Origin: Bacillus sp. 1NLA3E
Lineage (GTDB): Bacteria; Bacillota; Bacilli; Bacillales; Cytobacillaceae
Reading direction: 5' to 3'
Length of the DNA: 64,000 bases
NCBI RefSeq assembly: GCF_000242895.2
Contig: NC_021171.1
Location: forward strand, 406,001-470,000
The notes under the pieces were generated by a model. The model saw nothing but the letters and a program-made list of their open reading frames with translations, had not been told where the DNA came from and made no database searches. The position numbers were made by a program, and so were the translations under genes. Position 1 is the first letter of the stretch; the number at the start of each line of letters is the position of its first letter. Shown one piece after another: positions 43,570 to 52,626 of the stretch.

Positions 43570-43896
43570 ATGACCATGGAACCTTCGTATAAAAATAGAA
43601 AAGTCATAACAATTGGTGTAGTTAGCGAATTAACAGGTTTATCTGAGCGGCAAATTAGATATTACGAGGAACGAAAGTTGATTTTTCCAGAAAGGTCTGA
43701 ACGGGGAAATCGAAAATATTCCTTTGATGATGTTGAGAAATTAATTGATATTGCCAATAAACGCGAGGAAGGAATTCAGACGAATGAAATCAGACAGGAA
43801 ATGATAAGAGAAATGAAAAAAGAAGAAAATAGAAAGATACGTAAACAAATGATAAAAGGACAAATTAATGCTCGTTTTGGAATACAAAAAGAATAA
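43570..43896 (+). CDS. tnrA: Nitrogen-limitation regulator TnrA (MerR family)
   Basis: 108 residues from ATG 43570 (GGGGTGAG upstream); a GTG 12 nt earlier overlaps that site. The MerR-type helix-turn-helix (VISIG/VITIGVVSELTGLSERQIRYYEERKLI) and RGNRKYSFDDVEKLIDIANKREEGIQT track B. subtilis TnrA closely, and the C-terminal QMIKGQINARF corresponds to the tail that binds feedback-inhibited glutamine synthetase. GlnR is the alternative, but GlnR is normally next to glnA and the tail here is of TnrA type. An exact TnrA box upstream supports autoregulation. Confidence 0.88.
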   Translation: MTMEPSYKNRKVITIGVVSELTGLSERQIRYYEERKLIFPERSERGNRKYSFDDVEKLIDIANKREEGIQTNEIRQEMIREMKKEENRKIRKQMIKGQINARFGIQKE

Positions 43897-44225
43897 ATTG
43901 AAAATTGGAAAAATTATCACAGTATATTAAATACAGGGAATTGACCCCCAATAATAAATCACAGGAAATTAAGGTAAATACTATTATATCAAGTAATATA
44001 ATAGTTTATTTTTAGAGATTTAGGTAAATAAACCATGGGGATTTAGGGGGAATCCTGATGGTTTTTATTTTGGAATAGTAGATTAGTAAAGTTTTTTTAT
44101 GCGATATATTGAATAAATAAACAGGAGGAATTATAATAAACTATGTCGAATATAAAATGAATAATTAATTAAAATATTCAGTAATTGGGTGTGGGGATAC
44201 AAAAGAAATTAGGGGGATTTTACAA
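43897..44225. other. Intergenic region between tnrA and the ABC transporter
   Basis: Contains a perfect AT-rich palindrome ACTATTATAT-CAAGTA-ATATAATAGT (43980-44005) and the terminator at 44030. No further TnrA box was seen in this stretch. Confidence 0.5.
44030..44072 (+). terminator. Probable intrinsic terminator downstream of tnrA
   Basis: AAACCATGGGGATT with AATCCTGATGGTTT then TTATTTT. Confidence 0.7.
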
Positions 44226-45050
44226 ATGAGAAAAAAATTAGTGCTCATGATTGTCATGTTATTTTCATTTTCGTTAATTCTATCAGCTTGTGGAACAAGT
44301 AAAGACAAAACGGATGACAAAGGGAATGGAGCTACAAAGACAAAGAAAACCCTCCGTGTTGTAACAGACGCTGCCTACGCACCTTTTGAATATATGGACA
44401 AGGGTAAAATTGTTGGTTTTGATGTTGATTTCGTTAATGCAGTTACAAAAGAAGCAGGGTATAAGGTAAATATCGAACACGTTGGCTGGGACCCTATTTT
44501 TGTGGAAATAGAGGGTAAACGTGCAGATTTCGCTGTTTCCGCTATTACTATAAATGATGAAAGAAAGCAAAGTTACGACTTTTCATCGCCCTACTTTTTA
44601 TCAACAAATAAGATTTTGGTGAAACAAGGTAGTGATATTAAAAAAGCTGCGGATTTAAAAGATAAAAGAGTGGCCGTACAGAATGGAACAACTGGACAAG
44701 AAGCAGCTGAATCGATTTTAGGGAAAAATAATACAAACTTAAAGAAATTCGAAAATAATAACTTGGCTATAATGGAATTGAACAGCGGTGGTGCTGATGC
44801 AGTTGTAGCAGATAATACGGTTGTTGAGGAATATGCAAAGAACAATCCAAAGGACAAGCTAGTGGTAGTGGAGGATCCTGATGCATTTGCCGCAGAATTT
44901 TATGGTCTTATGTTACCAAAGGGTAGCAAATTAAAAACTGAAATTGATGATGCGATAAAAGCCGTTTTTGATAATGGAACTTATACAAAAATCTATAAAC
45001 AATGGTTTGGAACTGAACCAGATTTAGAAAAACTACAAGCTCAAAAATAA
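44226..45050 (+). CDS. Polar amino acid ABC transporter, substrate-binding lipoprotein
   Basis: 274 residues. Lipoprotein signal with lipobox LSACG (Cys at about residue 22), then a solute-binding protein family 3 domain: LRVVTDAAYAPFEYMD, GFDVDFVNAV, DFAVSAITINDERKQSYDFSSPY and a ligand-site-like TTGQEAA segment. Family members bind Gln, Arg, His or cystine. Adjacent tnrA hints at nitrogen supply, perhaps glutamine, but no TnrA box was seen directly upstream. It is followed by a hairpin, then permease and ATPase genes. Confidence 0.9.
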   Translation: MRKKLVLMIVMLFSFSLILSACGTSKDKTDDKGNGATKTKKTLRVVTDAAYAPFEYMDKGKIVGFDVDFVNAVTKEAGYKVNIEHVGWDPIFVEIEGKRADFAVSAITINDERKQSYDFSSPYFLSTNKILVKQGSDIKKAADLKDKRVAVQNGTTGQEAAESILGKNNTNLKKFENNNLAIMELNSGGADAVVADNTVVEEYAKNNPKDKLVVVEDPDAFAAEFYGLMLPKGSKLKTEIDDAIKAVFDNGTYTKIYKQWFGTEPDLEKLQAQK

Positions 45051-45080
45051 GAATACGTCAATAATTTAAAGGTTAACAAA

Positions 45081-45115
45081 AATTGCGTAACTCTTAATAG
45101 GTGTTGCGCAATTTT
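45081..45115 (+). terminator. Attenuating hairpin between binding-protein and permease genes
   Basis: AATTGCG with CGCAATT followed by TT; likely lets the binding protein be made in excess over the membrane parts. Confidence 0.55.
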
Positions 45116-45136
45116 GCGCTAAAAGGAGGGTGGAAA

Positions 45137-45793
45137 ATGGATTTTAGAACAGACATCATTGTAGAATATGCTCCTTTCTTTTTTAAAGGAACGCTTCTAA
45201 CAATCGGATTTTCATTGGCGGGGATATTTATTGGAACGGTTTTAGGCTTAATCATTGGGTTAGGGAAGATGATGAAAAATCAAATTCTAGCATTCCCGTT
45301 TAATCTTTACATAACTTTTTTTCGCGGGACGCCATTATTTGTTCAAATATTATTGATTCATTTCGGGGTTGTTCCTATTTTCACAGGGCAAACAAACGCT
45401 GTAGTTGCGGCCATTCTTGCCTTATCTTTAAATTCAGCTGCCTATATTTCGGAAATATTCCGTGCTGGAATCCAATCTATTGATAATGGCCAAATGGAAG
45501 CGGCACGCTCATTGGGTATGACCCATGTTCAAGCGATGAGATATGTGATATTGCCTCAAGCGATAAAAAGAATGATTCCGCCACTTGGAAATGAGTTTGT
45601 CACATTAATTAAAGAATCATCACTTGCTGCTGTTATTGCTGCACCAGAATTAATGTATTGGGGCCGTGCAATGGCTGGTCAGTATTATCGAGTGTGGGAG
45701 CCGTACCTGATGGCAGCCTTGATATACTTAGTATTAACTCTATCCTTAAGTTTCTTGCTAAACCGGGTTGAAAGAAGGTTGAATACAGAATGA
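45137..45793 (+). CDS. Polar amino acid ABC transporter permease
   Basis: 218 residues from ATG 45137 with AAAAGGAGGG about 6 nt upstream. About five helices with the HisM/GlnP-type motif: [11 protein letters not shown], and the EAA loop [35 protein letters not shown] that docks on the ATPase. A single permease gene is present, so it probably works as a homodimer. Stop overlaps the ATPase start (ATGA). Confidence 0.92.
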   Translation: MDFRTDIIVEYAPFFFKGTLLTIGFSLAGIFIGTVLGLIIGLGKMMKNQILAFPFNLYITFFRGTPLFVQILLIHFGVVPIFTGQTNAVVAAILALSLNSAAYISEIFRAGIQSIDNGQMEAARSLGMTHVQAMRYVILPQAIKRMIPPLGNEFVTLIKESSLAAVIAAPELMYWGRAMAGQYYRVWEPYLMAALIYLVLTLSLSFLLNRVERRLNTE

Positions 45794-46512
45794 TTAAGGT
45801 GGAAAATTTAAAGAAATCCTTTGGAAATAATGAGGTTTTAAAAGATATAAATGTAACAATTAAGGAGAGAGAAGTGGTGGTGGTTATTGGACCATCTGGA
45901 TCGGGAAAATCTACTTTTCTTAGATGTATTAACTTGCTTGAGTCAATTACAGGTGGACATATATTTATTAACGGTGTCGATCTAGCAGACAAGAAAACGG
46001 ACATTAATAAAGTACGCACAGATGTAGGAATGGTTTTCCAACAATTTAACTTATTCCCTCATAAAAGTGTAATTGATAATATTACGCTTTCACCAATGAA
46101 GGTAAGAAATTTATCTAAAGAACAGGCACATGAAAAAGGGATGGAACTTCTTAAAAAAGTTGGATTGGAAGATAAAGAAAAAGCCTTTCCAGATTCACTA
46201 TCTGGTGGTCAAAAACAACGTGTTGCCATAGCAAGAGCCTTGGCAATGGAACCAAAAATTATGCTGTTTGACGAACCTACGTCTGCACTTGATCCAGAAA
46301 TGGTAGGAGAAGTTCTTGATGTTATGAAAAAGCTTGCTAAAACAGGCATGACAATGGTCGTTGTTACCCATGAAATGGGTTTTGCTCGTGAGGTGGGGGA
46401 CCGTGTCCTCTTTATGGATGGCGGATATATTGTTGAAGAAAATGTACCAAATGAATTATTTGAAAATCCACAGCAGGAAAGAACAAAGGCCTTCTTGAGC
46501 AAGGTATTGTAA
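45790..46512 (+). CDS. Polar amino acid ABC transporter ATPase (GlnQ-like)
   Basis: 240 residues with Walker [11 protein letters not shown]-loop [10 protein letters not shown], signature [15 protein letters not shown], Walker [15 protein letters not shown] and switch His in VVTHEMGFA. The sequence is typical of the GlnQ/ArtP group. It completes the three-gene importer and is followed by a terminator. Confidence 0.94.
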   Translation: MIKVENLKKSFGNNEVLKDINVTIKEREVVVVIGPSGSGKSTFLRCINLLESITGGHIFINGVDLADKKTDINKVRTDVGMVFQQFNLFPHKSVIDNITLSPMKVRNLSKEQAHEKGMELLKKVGLEDKEKAFPDSLSGGQKQRVAIARALAMEPKIMLFDEPTSALDPEMVGEVLDVMKKLAKTGMTMVVVTHEMGFAREVGDRVLFMDGGYIVEENVPNELFENPQQERTKAFLSKVL

Positions 46513-46546
46513 ATTATTTAGACATATCAATTTTATTTTTAAATGA

Positions 46547-46580
46547 AGGGATTGGTGAATGACGCCAGTCTCTTTTTTTT
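46547..46580 (+). terminator. Intrinsic terminator after the amino acid ABC operon
   Basis: AGGGATTGG with CCAGTCTCT, then T8. Confidence 0.75.
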
Positions 46581-46797
46581 ATAGATGGAGATAAGGAAAA
46601 GCTCTTGATTAACAAGGAAATAACTGTGGAAATAGGAGGAAGTGTTTAAAACTCCAGTAAAAATATGTAAATTATTTGAGTGGAAGGAACTAATTGTGAC
46701 ATATTTTAGAATTTTAATACAATTATTGGATAAAAATATTTTTTGATTTCAAAGAATTGCTTGATTAGACAGAATCCTACAACTATCATTTGATTTG

Positions 46798-46813
46798 AGT
46801 GATAAATATCACT
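46798..46813. promoter_or_regulatory. Perfect palindrome before the surface protein gene
   Basis: AGTGATAAATATCACT has 7-bp arms and a 2-bp centre and lies 14 nt before the GGGAGGG ribosome binding site, a good position for a repressor. Confidence 0.35.
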
Positions 46814-46842
46814 AAATTCAGAACTTGGGAGGGTTTTGTAAA

Positions 46843-48180
46843 GTGAACAAACAATTTTTTAAAAAGAAAACGGCAAAACGGAGAAGTTTTATGGCAATGA
46901 AAGTCATTGCCCTTCTCGCAACAACAACTTTGGCCCTTGCGCCAATAAACACATCGGCTTCATTATTAGGTGGAGGTTTAACGTCTGAACTTACTGGAAC
47001 AGTATCTCAGGTGACTGGAGCAGTATCAGGTACAGTGGGGGCTGTATCAGGTGTTGTATCAAGTGCAGTGACAAATCCAGTTGGTACGGTAGCGAGTGCA
47101 GTAACAAATCCGGTTGGAACAGTTACTAGTGTAACGCAACCAGCAGTACAGGCTGTAGGTGGCGTAGTATCAGGTGTAACTTCGACTGTGGATTCAGTAG
47201 TACCAGGAGGTTTACCTGTATCTGTGCAACCAGATGGTACAGGCGTTAAAGTAACAACACCTGTGGGAAATGTTGGTGTTTTAAATCCGGGAGTGTCTGT
47301 GACAACGCCAGTAGGGAATGTTGAAGTATTAAATCCTGGAGTTAAAGTTGAAATCCTACCAAACGGCACGGGTGGTCAAGCTGGGACTTCAGGTCTTGTA
47401 AATGCAACTGTAATAAGTAATCAAAAATTAACTGGGTCACCATCAAAATTGGATTCAAAATCAAAAGAAATCACCTTAAATTATAGTGCTGATGCAACCT
47501 TAAACCTGGATGTACTGGGAGATTTAAAAGTTGTATTTAAAATGCCAGAAGAATTTAAAGATTTATTAAATGATCCAAACTTTAAAAAGTCATTAACCGC
47601 ATCTTATAATGCTCCAGGGTTAACAGTACTTGGAATACCTGTATTAGAAAGTAAAGGAACTTTTTCTGCTAAGGAAATTCATGTTGATACAGCTACCAAT
47701 AGTGTTTACATGAATTATAAAGATCTTCTTTCTGTAGCAGTATTATCACCGACCGCATTTAATTTTAAGTTACAGATTGCACTAGATAAGTTACCTTGTG
47801 CTGCAGACAATGAGTATACCTTTAATGCTTATACGTCTAATGCATTTATTGACGTTTCAGTATTAGAATCACAAGCTGCTTCACTCCATGTACCAGTTGA
47901 GTTTGTAAAAGGTGCTTGCACTGGAGGAAATGGTACTGGGGACAACGGTAATAATGGTGGCGGAAGTAATGATGGAAATGGAAGTTCAGGTGAGAATTCA
48001 AATCAACCTGGTAAGTCCGGTGGAAATTTAGATACAAAATCAGATAGTGTGATTGGTGGATTAGGGAATATTCTACCAATTACTGGTACCAATTTAGGTA
48101 ATATTGCTCTAGTTGGTTTATTAACACTTTTACTAGGGTTAGCCATAAAATATATTGGATTTAAGAAAATGACAAATTAA
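46843..48180 (+). CDS. Sortase-type cell-surface protein with Val/Thr/Gly repeats
   Basis: 445 residues from GTG 46843 (GGGAGGG about 9 nt upstream; an earlier TTG overlaps that site). Signal peptide up to about residue 40, then a repeat region of short units (VTGAVSG, SAVTNPVGTVA, VTTPVGNV, VLNPGVKV), a folded domain with two Cys (about 200-375), a Gly/Asn/Ser linker, and a C-terminal sorting signal: LPITGT, hydrophobic helix and basic tail (FKKMTN). Sortase A would attach it to peptidoglycan, and the variant LPITG fits LPXTG. Function unknown; no sortase gene is nearby. Confidence 0.85.
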   Translation: MNKQFFKKKTAKRRSFMAMKVIALLATTTLALAPINTSASLLGGGLTSELTGTVSQVTGAVSGTVGAVSGVVSSAVTNPVGTVASAVTNPVGTVTSVTQPAVQAVGGVVSGVTSTVDSVVPGGLPVSVQPDGTGVKVTTPVGNVGVLNPGVSVTTPVGNVEVLNPGVKVEILPNGTGGQAGTSGLVNATVISNQKLTGSPSKLDSKSKEITLNYSADATLNLDVLGDLKVVFKMPEEFKDLLNDPNFKKSLTASYNAPGLTVLGIPVLESKGTFSAKEIHVDTATNSVYMNYKDLLSVAVLSPTAFNFKLQIALDKLPCAADNEYTFNAYTSNAFIDVSVLESQAASLHVPVEFVKGACTGGNGTGDNGNNGGGSNDGNGSSGENSNQPGKSGGNLDTKSDSVIGGLGNILPITGTNLGNIALVGLLTLLLGLAIKYIGFKKMTN

Positions 48181-48189
48181 TATTAATAG

Positions 48190-48220
48190 ATACCCACATG
48201 ATATGTGTGGGTATTTTTTT
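48190..48220 (+). terminator. Intrinsic terminator after the surface protein gene
   Basis: ATACCCACA with TGTGGGTAT followed by T7. Confidence 0.88.
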
Positions 48221-48392
48221 TGGAAAAATAAAAATGTATTGATAAATGAGGACCTGTTTACAATTTCTTCTAAAAGTATTTTATAATAATATTATGAAGT
48301 GGAAAAAGGAGTTCGGAGTTTGCTGAAACTGACAAACGGAACTTTTTTGGATGATAATTACAAGGACCTATTGATGCAGGAGGGAATGTTGA

Positions 48393-49316
48393 ATGAGAAT
48401 TTTAGTTGTTGGTGCAGGGGCAATTGGCGGCTATTTTGGCGGCCGTTTAATGGAAAAGGGTGAGGATGTCACATTCCTTGTGAGAGCAAAGAGGAAACAA
48501 CAGCTTGAGGAAACGGGGCTTATTGTTGAGAGTGTAAATGGAAATATCAATCTTCAGGTAAAAACTGTCGACGCGAGGGATGATGCAGGCCATTTCGATG
48601 TCATCTTTCTTTCAACAAAGGCCTACCATTTACAGGGTGCCATCGATAATATTCGTCCATTTGTTGGAGACGAGACGATGATCGTTCCCCTTCTAAATGG
48701 CATTAATCATATTGAAAAATTAATTGAAGAATTTGGTTCAGAAAAAGTTCTCGGCGGTTTATGTTTTATTGAAACCACTCTTAATAGCAATGGAAAAGTC
48801 ATTCAGACTAGTCCAGCACATGACTTAATGTTTGGGGAACGCAATGGAGAAGTAACAGAGCGTGTGAGGAAACTAGAAAAAACGCTCAGTGGAACAAAGG
48901 CTAATATCCGTTTAAGTCATACCATTATCCAAGATATGTGGCATAAATATATGTTCATTACCGCGGTGTCTGGAATTACAACGTTGATGCGGGCACCAAT
49001 CGGACCAATTCGAGATGAAACAGGTGGTCAGAAGACCATCTCAAATCTTTTAAATGAGATTACAAAAATTATGCTCAAAATTAAAGCACCTATCGCTGAA
49101 AGTATTGAAGCAATTCAATTGGAAAAAATGAACGGGTTGGGTTATTCGATGAAATCCTCCATGCAAAGGGATATGGAAAAGAAAATGCCGATTGAAGCAG
49201 ATCATTTACAGGGTTACTTACTTAAGCTGGCAAAAGAATATGAGATTCAAGTACCAGTTTTAGAAGTTGTTTATGCAAATTTGAAAATATACGAGAGTCA
49301 GTTAGGTCAAGAATAA
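48393..49316 (+). CDS. Ketopantoate reductase family protein (PanE/ApbA)
   Basis: 307 residues. N-terminal Rossmann motif VVGAGAIGGYFGGRL, then VTFLVRAKRKQQL, LSTKAYHLQGA and PLLNGINH; the C-terminal helical domain has KYMFITAVSGITTLMRAP and SSMQRDMEKKMPIEADHLQGY. The canonical reaction is NADPH-dependent reduction of 2-dehydropantoate in coenzyme A synthesis, but Bacillus often has several paralogues and no pan genes are nearby. CAGGAGGGA precedes the ATG. Confidence 0.85.
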   Translation: MRILVVGAGAIGGYFGGRLMEKGEDVTFLVRAKRKQQLEETGLIVESVNGNINLQVKTVDARDDAGHFDVIFLSTKAYHLQGAIDNIRPFVGDETMIVPLLNGINHIEKLIEEFGSEKVLGGLCFIETTLNSNGKVIQTSPAHDLMFGERNGEVTERVRKLEKTLSGTKANIRLSHTIIQDMWHKYMFITAVSGITTLMRAPIGPIRDETGGQKTISNLLNEITKIMLKIKAPIAESIEAIQLEKMNGLGYSMKSSMQRDMEKKMPIEADHLQGYLLKLAKEYEIQVPVLEVVYANLKIYESQLGQE

Positions 49317-49373
49317 CAAGCAAAGTGGCTGACTCGAGGGTACGATCATAATATGAACCAACTATTACGAGAA

Positions 49374-49408
49374 AAGGCTGTTTTCTGTGAACAGCTTTTT
49401 TTTTTTTG
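49374..49408 (+). terminator. Intrinsic terminator after the reductase gene
   Basis: AAGGCTGTT with AACAGCTT followed by T12. Confidence 0.8.
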
Positions 49409-49411
49409 AAA

Positions 49412-49642
49412 GGCTGTTTTCGTAAACTTTGTTGCTATTTATTTATTTGAGGAGGGGCGGATTTCCGCTCCAGGTGCTCGCTTTCCGCGGGGCGGGCGGT
49501 GAGCCTCCTCGGCGTTACGCCTGCGGGGTCTCACCTGTCCCGCTACTCCCGCAGGAGTCGAGCACCTTCCGCTCCAATCAGCTTCATTTTAATAGTATGC
49601 ATTCAAAACTCGTTCAAAAACACAATCTTTTAGAAAACAGTC
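49412..49642. repeat. Dispersed repeat, shell type 2, full form, inverted orientation
   Basis: Reverse-orientation copy: ends GGCTGTTTTCGTAAACTTTG and ...TTTTAGAAAACAGTC. Core boundaries are TTCCGCTCC at 49463-49471 and 49567-49575. Confidence 0.85.
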
Positions 49643-49839
49643 TTTTGAAAAAAAGTGTCAAGTACTGTCGATGTTTATATCTAAAGTTTTCTAAAAAATC
49701 AGTCTTATTTAATGTACAATAAACAGTAAGCGCTATCTTTGGCTAAATGGAGGGTAGTTAATCATCGTAATCATGGAATCTACCTTTCATCCTTTCCAAG
49801 CAGATAGAAGAACTTTTATACAAAGGGAGACAAAAGCCA

Positions 49840-51027
49840 ATGTTATCAGGTGTAAGAATATTAGACTTTACAAACTATATTCCGGGTCCTTTTGCAACCC
49901 TAAGATTAGCAGAGTTAGGTGCAGATGTCATAAAAGTAGAGTCATTAGCAGGGGATCCGGCGCGAACAACTGGAGTCGAGGCGGGTGAAGTTGGTCCAGT
50001 ATTTAGAGCGATGAACCGTGGAAAAAGAAGCATTTCCATAAATTTAAAGAAAAAAGCAGGTAGAGAAATTGCCATCCAATTAATAAAAAAATCAGATGTG
50101 CTGATTGAAAGCTTCCGTCCTGGTGTAATGGAGAAGTTTGGCCTAGGTTATGAAACTGTAAAAGGGATAAAACCTGATCTGGTATACTGTTCGATTTCCG
50201 GGTATGGCCAGCAAGGATACTTGAGTAAATTAGGTAGTCATGATATTAATTATTTGGCATTAAGTGGCGTTCTAGCTCAATTAAAAGGAGAAAGTGGTGC
50301 TCCTACCCATCCAACGATTACATTCGCAGACTATTTTGGTTCATTTGCCGCAAATGAAAGAATCCTAGCCGGTTTGGTCTCGAAAAATCTTACCGGAAAA
50401 GGAAGCTATCATTCTATCTCTATTACAGATGTGATGACTTCTCTAATGGGAAATCATGCAATCGTCGCAGCGGAGACTGGTTATCAAAATGGACTTTCAG
50501 TATTAAACGGTAACATCATCTCCTATGCACTTTATAGAACAAAGGATCAGCGATATGTGAGTTTAGGAGCATTGGAACTTAAGTTTTGGCACAATTTCTG
50601 CCTAGCAGTCCACCGAGAGGATTGGGTTGCTGCCCATTTTTCCAGAACTGATGATAGTAATTCCGTCTATCTAGAGCTCAAGGAATTATTTCAACAAAAG
50701 ACACTTGAAGAATGGATTATATTTAGCCGGGATGTAGATTGTTGTCTTGCACCTGTCTTGGAAGTAAGTGAGGTAAAAGGATACATAAATGACCTTGTGT
50801 ATACTTCTTCTTGGGGTGATGAGCAAATTTTGATGCATGGCGATCTGACCTCGGACCACGAGCAGAATGTTCAGCAGGAACACAGACAATCCTCACAACA
50901 AACTCTAAAACGAACGGCTCAAACTGCTCCACCTCTTTTAGGTGAACATAACGTTAATATTTTAAAGGAGTTATTAAATATAACAGATGATCAAGTGGAA
51001 AAATTAAGGGGAAAGGGAATTATATAA
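49840..51027 (+). CDS. Family III CoA-transferase (CaiB/BaiF), racemase-like
   Basis: 395 residues. VRILDFTNYIPGPFATLRLAELGADVIKVE, VLIESFRPGVMEKFGLGYE and YCSISGYGQQG are classic CaiB/BaiF blocks; SHDINYLALSGVLAQL resembles alpha-methylacyl-CoA racemase, so isomerisation or CoA transfer on a branched or carnitine-like acyl-CoA is possible. AAAGGGAGA precedes the ATG. It is monocistronic, so the substrate is not indicated by context. Confidence 0.85.
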   Translation: MLSGVRILDFTNYIPGPFATLRLAELGADVIKVESLAGDPARTTGVEAGEVGPVFRAMNRGKRSISINLKKKAGREIAIQLIKKSDVLIESFRPGVMEKFGLGYETVKGIKPDLVYCSISGYGQQGYLSKLGSHDINYLALSGVLAQLKGESGAPTHPTITFADYFGSFAANERILAGLVSKNLTGKGSYHSISITDVMTSLMGNHAIVAAETGYQNGLSVLNGNIISYALYRTKDQRYVSLGALELKFWHNFCLAVHREDWVAAHFSRTDDSNSVYLELKELFQQKTLEEWIIFSRDVDCCLAPVLEVSEVKGYINDLVYTSSWGDEQILMHGDLTSDHEQNVQQEHRQSSQQTLKRTAQTAPPLLGEHNVNILKELLNITDDQVEKLRGKGII

Positions 51028-51084
51028 ACGAGGAAGTTGTTATCTTATCATAAGCAAGCACGATCTGAACAATCAAAACCTTGG

Positions 51085-51118
51085 ACTGTCGATTGATTTA
51101 TCGACAGTATTTTTTTTA
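51085..51118 (+). terminator. Intrinsic terminator after the CoA-transferase gene
   Basis: ACTGTCGA with TCGACAGT then T8. Confidence 0.88.
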
Positions 51119-51228
51119 TGAAAAAAAAGTGGAGCACCAATCAGTTGTGTACTTGGTTGTTGTTGAACCATTGAAACTCGGCTACACTAGTAATATTATT
51201 GTAATATACCAGATTGTGGAGAGATAAA

Positions 51229-51990
51229 ATGGAAAACCAAATCAATCAAACCTATGAAATAATGGAAATTTGCTTACTTGCAGGAAAAATCATGCTGCAA
51301 AGCGGTGCCGAAACCTATCGAGTCGAAGATACGATGATGCGGATAGCCAAATCATTCGGAGTTGAAGAGACACATAGCTATGTAACCCCAACGGGAATTA
51401 TTTTTTCGGCAGAAGGAAAAGAGCCAACCAAAACAAGGCTTATCCGAATAATAGATCGAACAACAGATTTAGAAAAGGTGACATTGGTGAACGCCGTATC
51501 AAGAAGAATTAGCAGTGGTGATGTGGATATTCAAGAAGCCGTTCGCCTATTAAAGAACATAGAAGCCTCAGAATTATCCTTTTCCCAAGGCGCTCGAATT
51601 CTTGCTGCGGCTGTAGCAAGTGGATGCTTTACGATAATGTTTCAAGGCGGTTGGACAGATTTCCTACCGTCGATGATTTCGGGAGGATTGGGCTATTTAA
51701 GTGTAGTTGCTTTTCATAAATTGGTTCCAATCAAGTTTTTTGCTGAGTTTTTAGCTTCGTTCATCATCGGGTTAGTAGCTTTTTTATTTATAAAGACAGG
51801 GATAGGAAATGAGCTGGATAAAATTATTATCGGTTCAGTCATGCCTTTAGTTCCTGGACTTTTAATCACGAATGCGGTTAGAGATTTAATGGCAGGTCAC
51901 TTAGTGTCAGGTTTGTCCAAAGGGGCGGAGGCTGTATTAACAGCATTTGCAATTGGTTCTGGAATTGCCGTAGTGTTGTCATTTATGTAG
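51229..51990 (+). CDS. Threonine/serine exporter, large subunit (ThrE N-terminal type)
   Basis: 253 residues from ATG 51229 (GGAGAG 6 nt upstream; an earlier in-frame ATG overlaps the site). The soluble N-terminal domain carries LQSGAETYRVEDTM, VTPTGIIFS and TTDLEKV...VSRRISSG, the ThrE/YjjP pattern; five hydrophobic helices follow with MPLVPGLLITNAVRDLMAGH. With the next gene it makes a split ThrE exporter of threonine, serine or small dipeptides. Confidence 0.88.
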   Translation: MENQINQTYEIMEICLLAGKIMLQSGAETYRVEDTMMRIAKSFGVEETHSYVTPTGIIFSAEGKEPTKTRLIRIIDRTTDLEKVTLVNAVSRRISSGDVDIQEAVRLLKNIEASELSFSQGARILAAAVASGCFTIMFQGGWTDFLPSMISGGLGYLSVVAFHKLVPIKFFAEFLASFIIGLVAFLFIKTGIGNELDKIIIGSVMPLVPGLLITNAVRDLMAGHLVSGLSKGAEAVLTAFAIGSGIAVVLSFM

Positions 51991-52011
51991 AATCGGAAAG
52001 GAATTTGGAAC

Positions 52012-52452
52012 ATGATAGTTGAACAGATGGTTACCAGCTTTATTTCTACAGCGGCGTTTGGAATTCTTTTTAATGTACCAAAGCAATCTTTGATTAAATG
52101 TGGTCTTGTTGGGATGTTTGGATGGGTCGTTTATATCCTGCTAGAAGACAATGGATTAAACGTAGTGATGGCAACGCTAGCTGCCTCCTTTTTCATTGCT
52201 GTAATCAGCCAAATATTTGCGAAAAGGTATAAAAGTCCCGTAATTATTTTTAGCGTAGCAGGAATTATTCCGCTTGTACCAGGGGGACTGGCCTATGACG
52301 CTATGCGCAACTTTGTGGAAAATAACTATAATTTAGCAGTGGCTTTAGCTGCAAAGGCAACCTTGATTTCAGGTGCAATCGCGATCGGCTTGGTGTTTTC
52401 AGAAGTCGTTAACCAAACCATTCGAAATTCAAAGCTAAATTCAAAAAGGTAG
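52012..52452 (+). CDS. Threonine/serine exporter, small subunit (ThrE C-terminal / YjjB type)
   Basis: 146 residues, four to five helices. FGILFNVPKQSLIKCGLVGMFGW and AGIIPLVPGGLAYDAMRNFVE mirror the LVPG motif of the partner gene 21 nt upstream. AAAGGAATTTGG precedes the ATG. No terminator is seen at once downstream; the next feature is a probable non-coding transcript. Confidence 0.88.
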   Translation: MIVEQMVTSFISTAAFGILFNVPKQSLIKCGLVGMFGWVVYILLEDNGLNVVMATLAASFFIAVISQIFAKRYKSPVIIFSVAGIIPLVPGGLAYDAMRNFVENNYNLAVALAAKATLISGAIAIGLVFSEVVNQTIRNSKLNSKR

Positions 52453-52531
52453 CAATTACTTTTCGATTAAATGGATTTTGGCTAAAAGGTTAATGAGATA
52501 AAGGTCCAGGGATAATGTTGTGATTTTGATG

Positions 52532-52581
52532 TTCACATCTTATTCATAATTAACACTATTTGAATGTGAAAAAACTGTGAA
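52532..52581. promoter_or_regulatory. Cluster of PhoP-box-like hexamers
   Basis: TTCACA (52532) and TTCATA (52543) are 11 bp apart on the plus strand; TGTGAA at 52565 and 52576 are TTCACA copies 11 bp apart on the minus strand. The 11-bp period is that of PhoP boxes, but the mirrored orientation is unusual. Confidence 0.3.
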
Positions 52582-52591
52582 AAGCATTGTT

Positions 52592-52620
52592 TTGAATTTT
52601 CAACAGTTGTATATTGTAAA
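52592..52620 (+). promoter_or_regulatory. Candidate promoter of the G-poor transcript
   Basis: TTGAAT (52592-52597) and TGTAAA (52615-52620) with 17-nt spacing. Confidence 0.4.
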
Positions 52621-52626
52621 TGTAGA

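Larger units (their letters stand above)
46513..46842. other. Intergenic region with terminator and operator-like palindrome
   Basis: Holds the ABC operon terminator (46547) and the palindrome at 46798; the rest is AT-rich with no credible gene. Confidence 0.5.
49317..49839. other. Intergenic region with terminator and a type-2 repeat
   Basis: Mostly occupied by the repeat at 49412-49642. The ORF that seems to run through it (49429-49722) is rejected. Confidence 0.6.

Noticed and set aside
48320-48464. TTG-started ORF overlapping the start of the ketopantoate reductase gene, with AAAAGGAG upstream
   Set aside because: The frame runs out of phase into the reductase gene and its product has no coherent pattern there; possible leader, but not supportable.
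49429-49722. 97-codon ORF
   Set aside because: It is read from an inverted dispersed repeat and has the repeat's hairpin sequence, not coding character.
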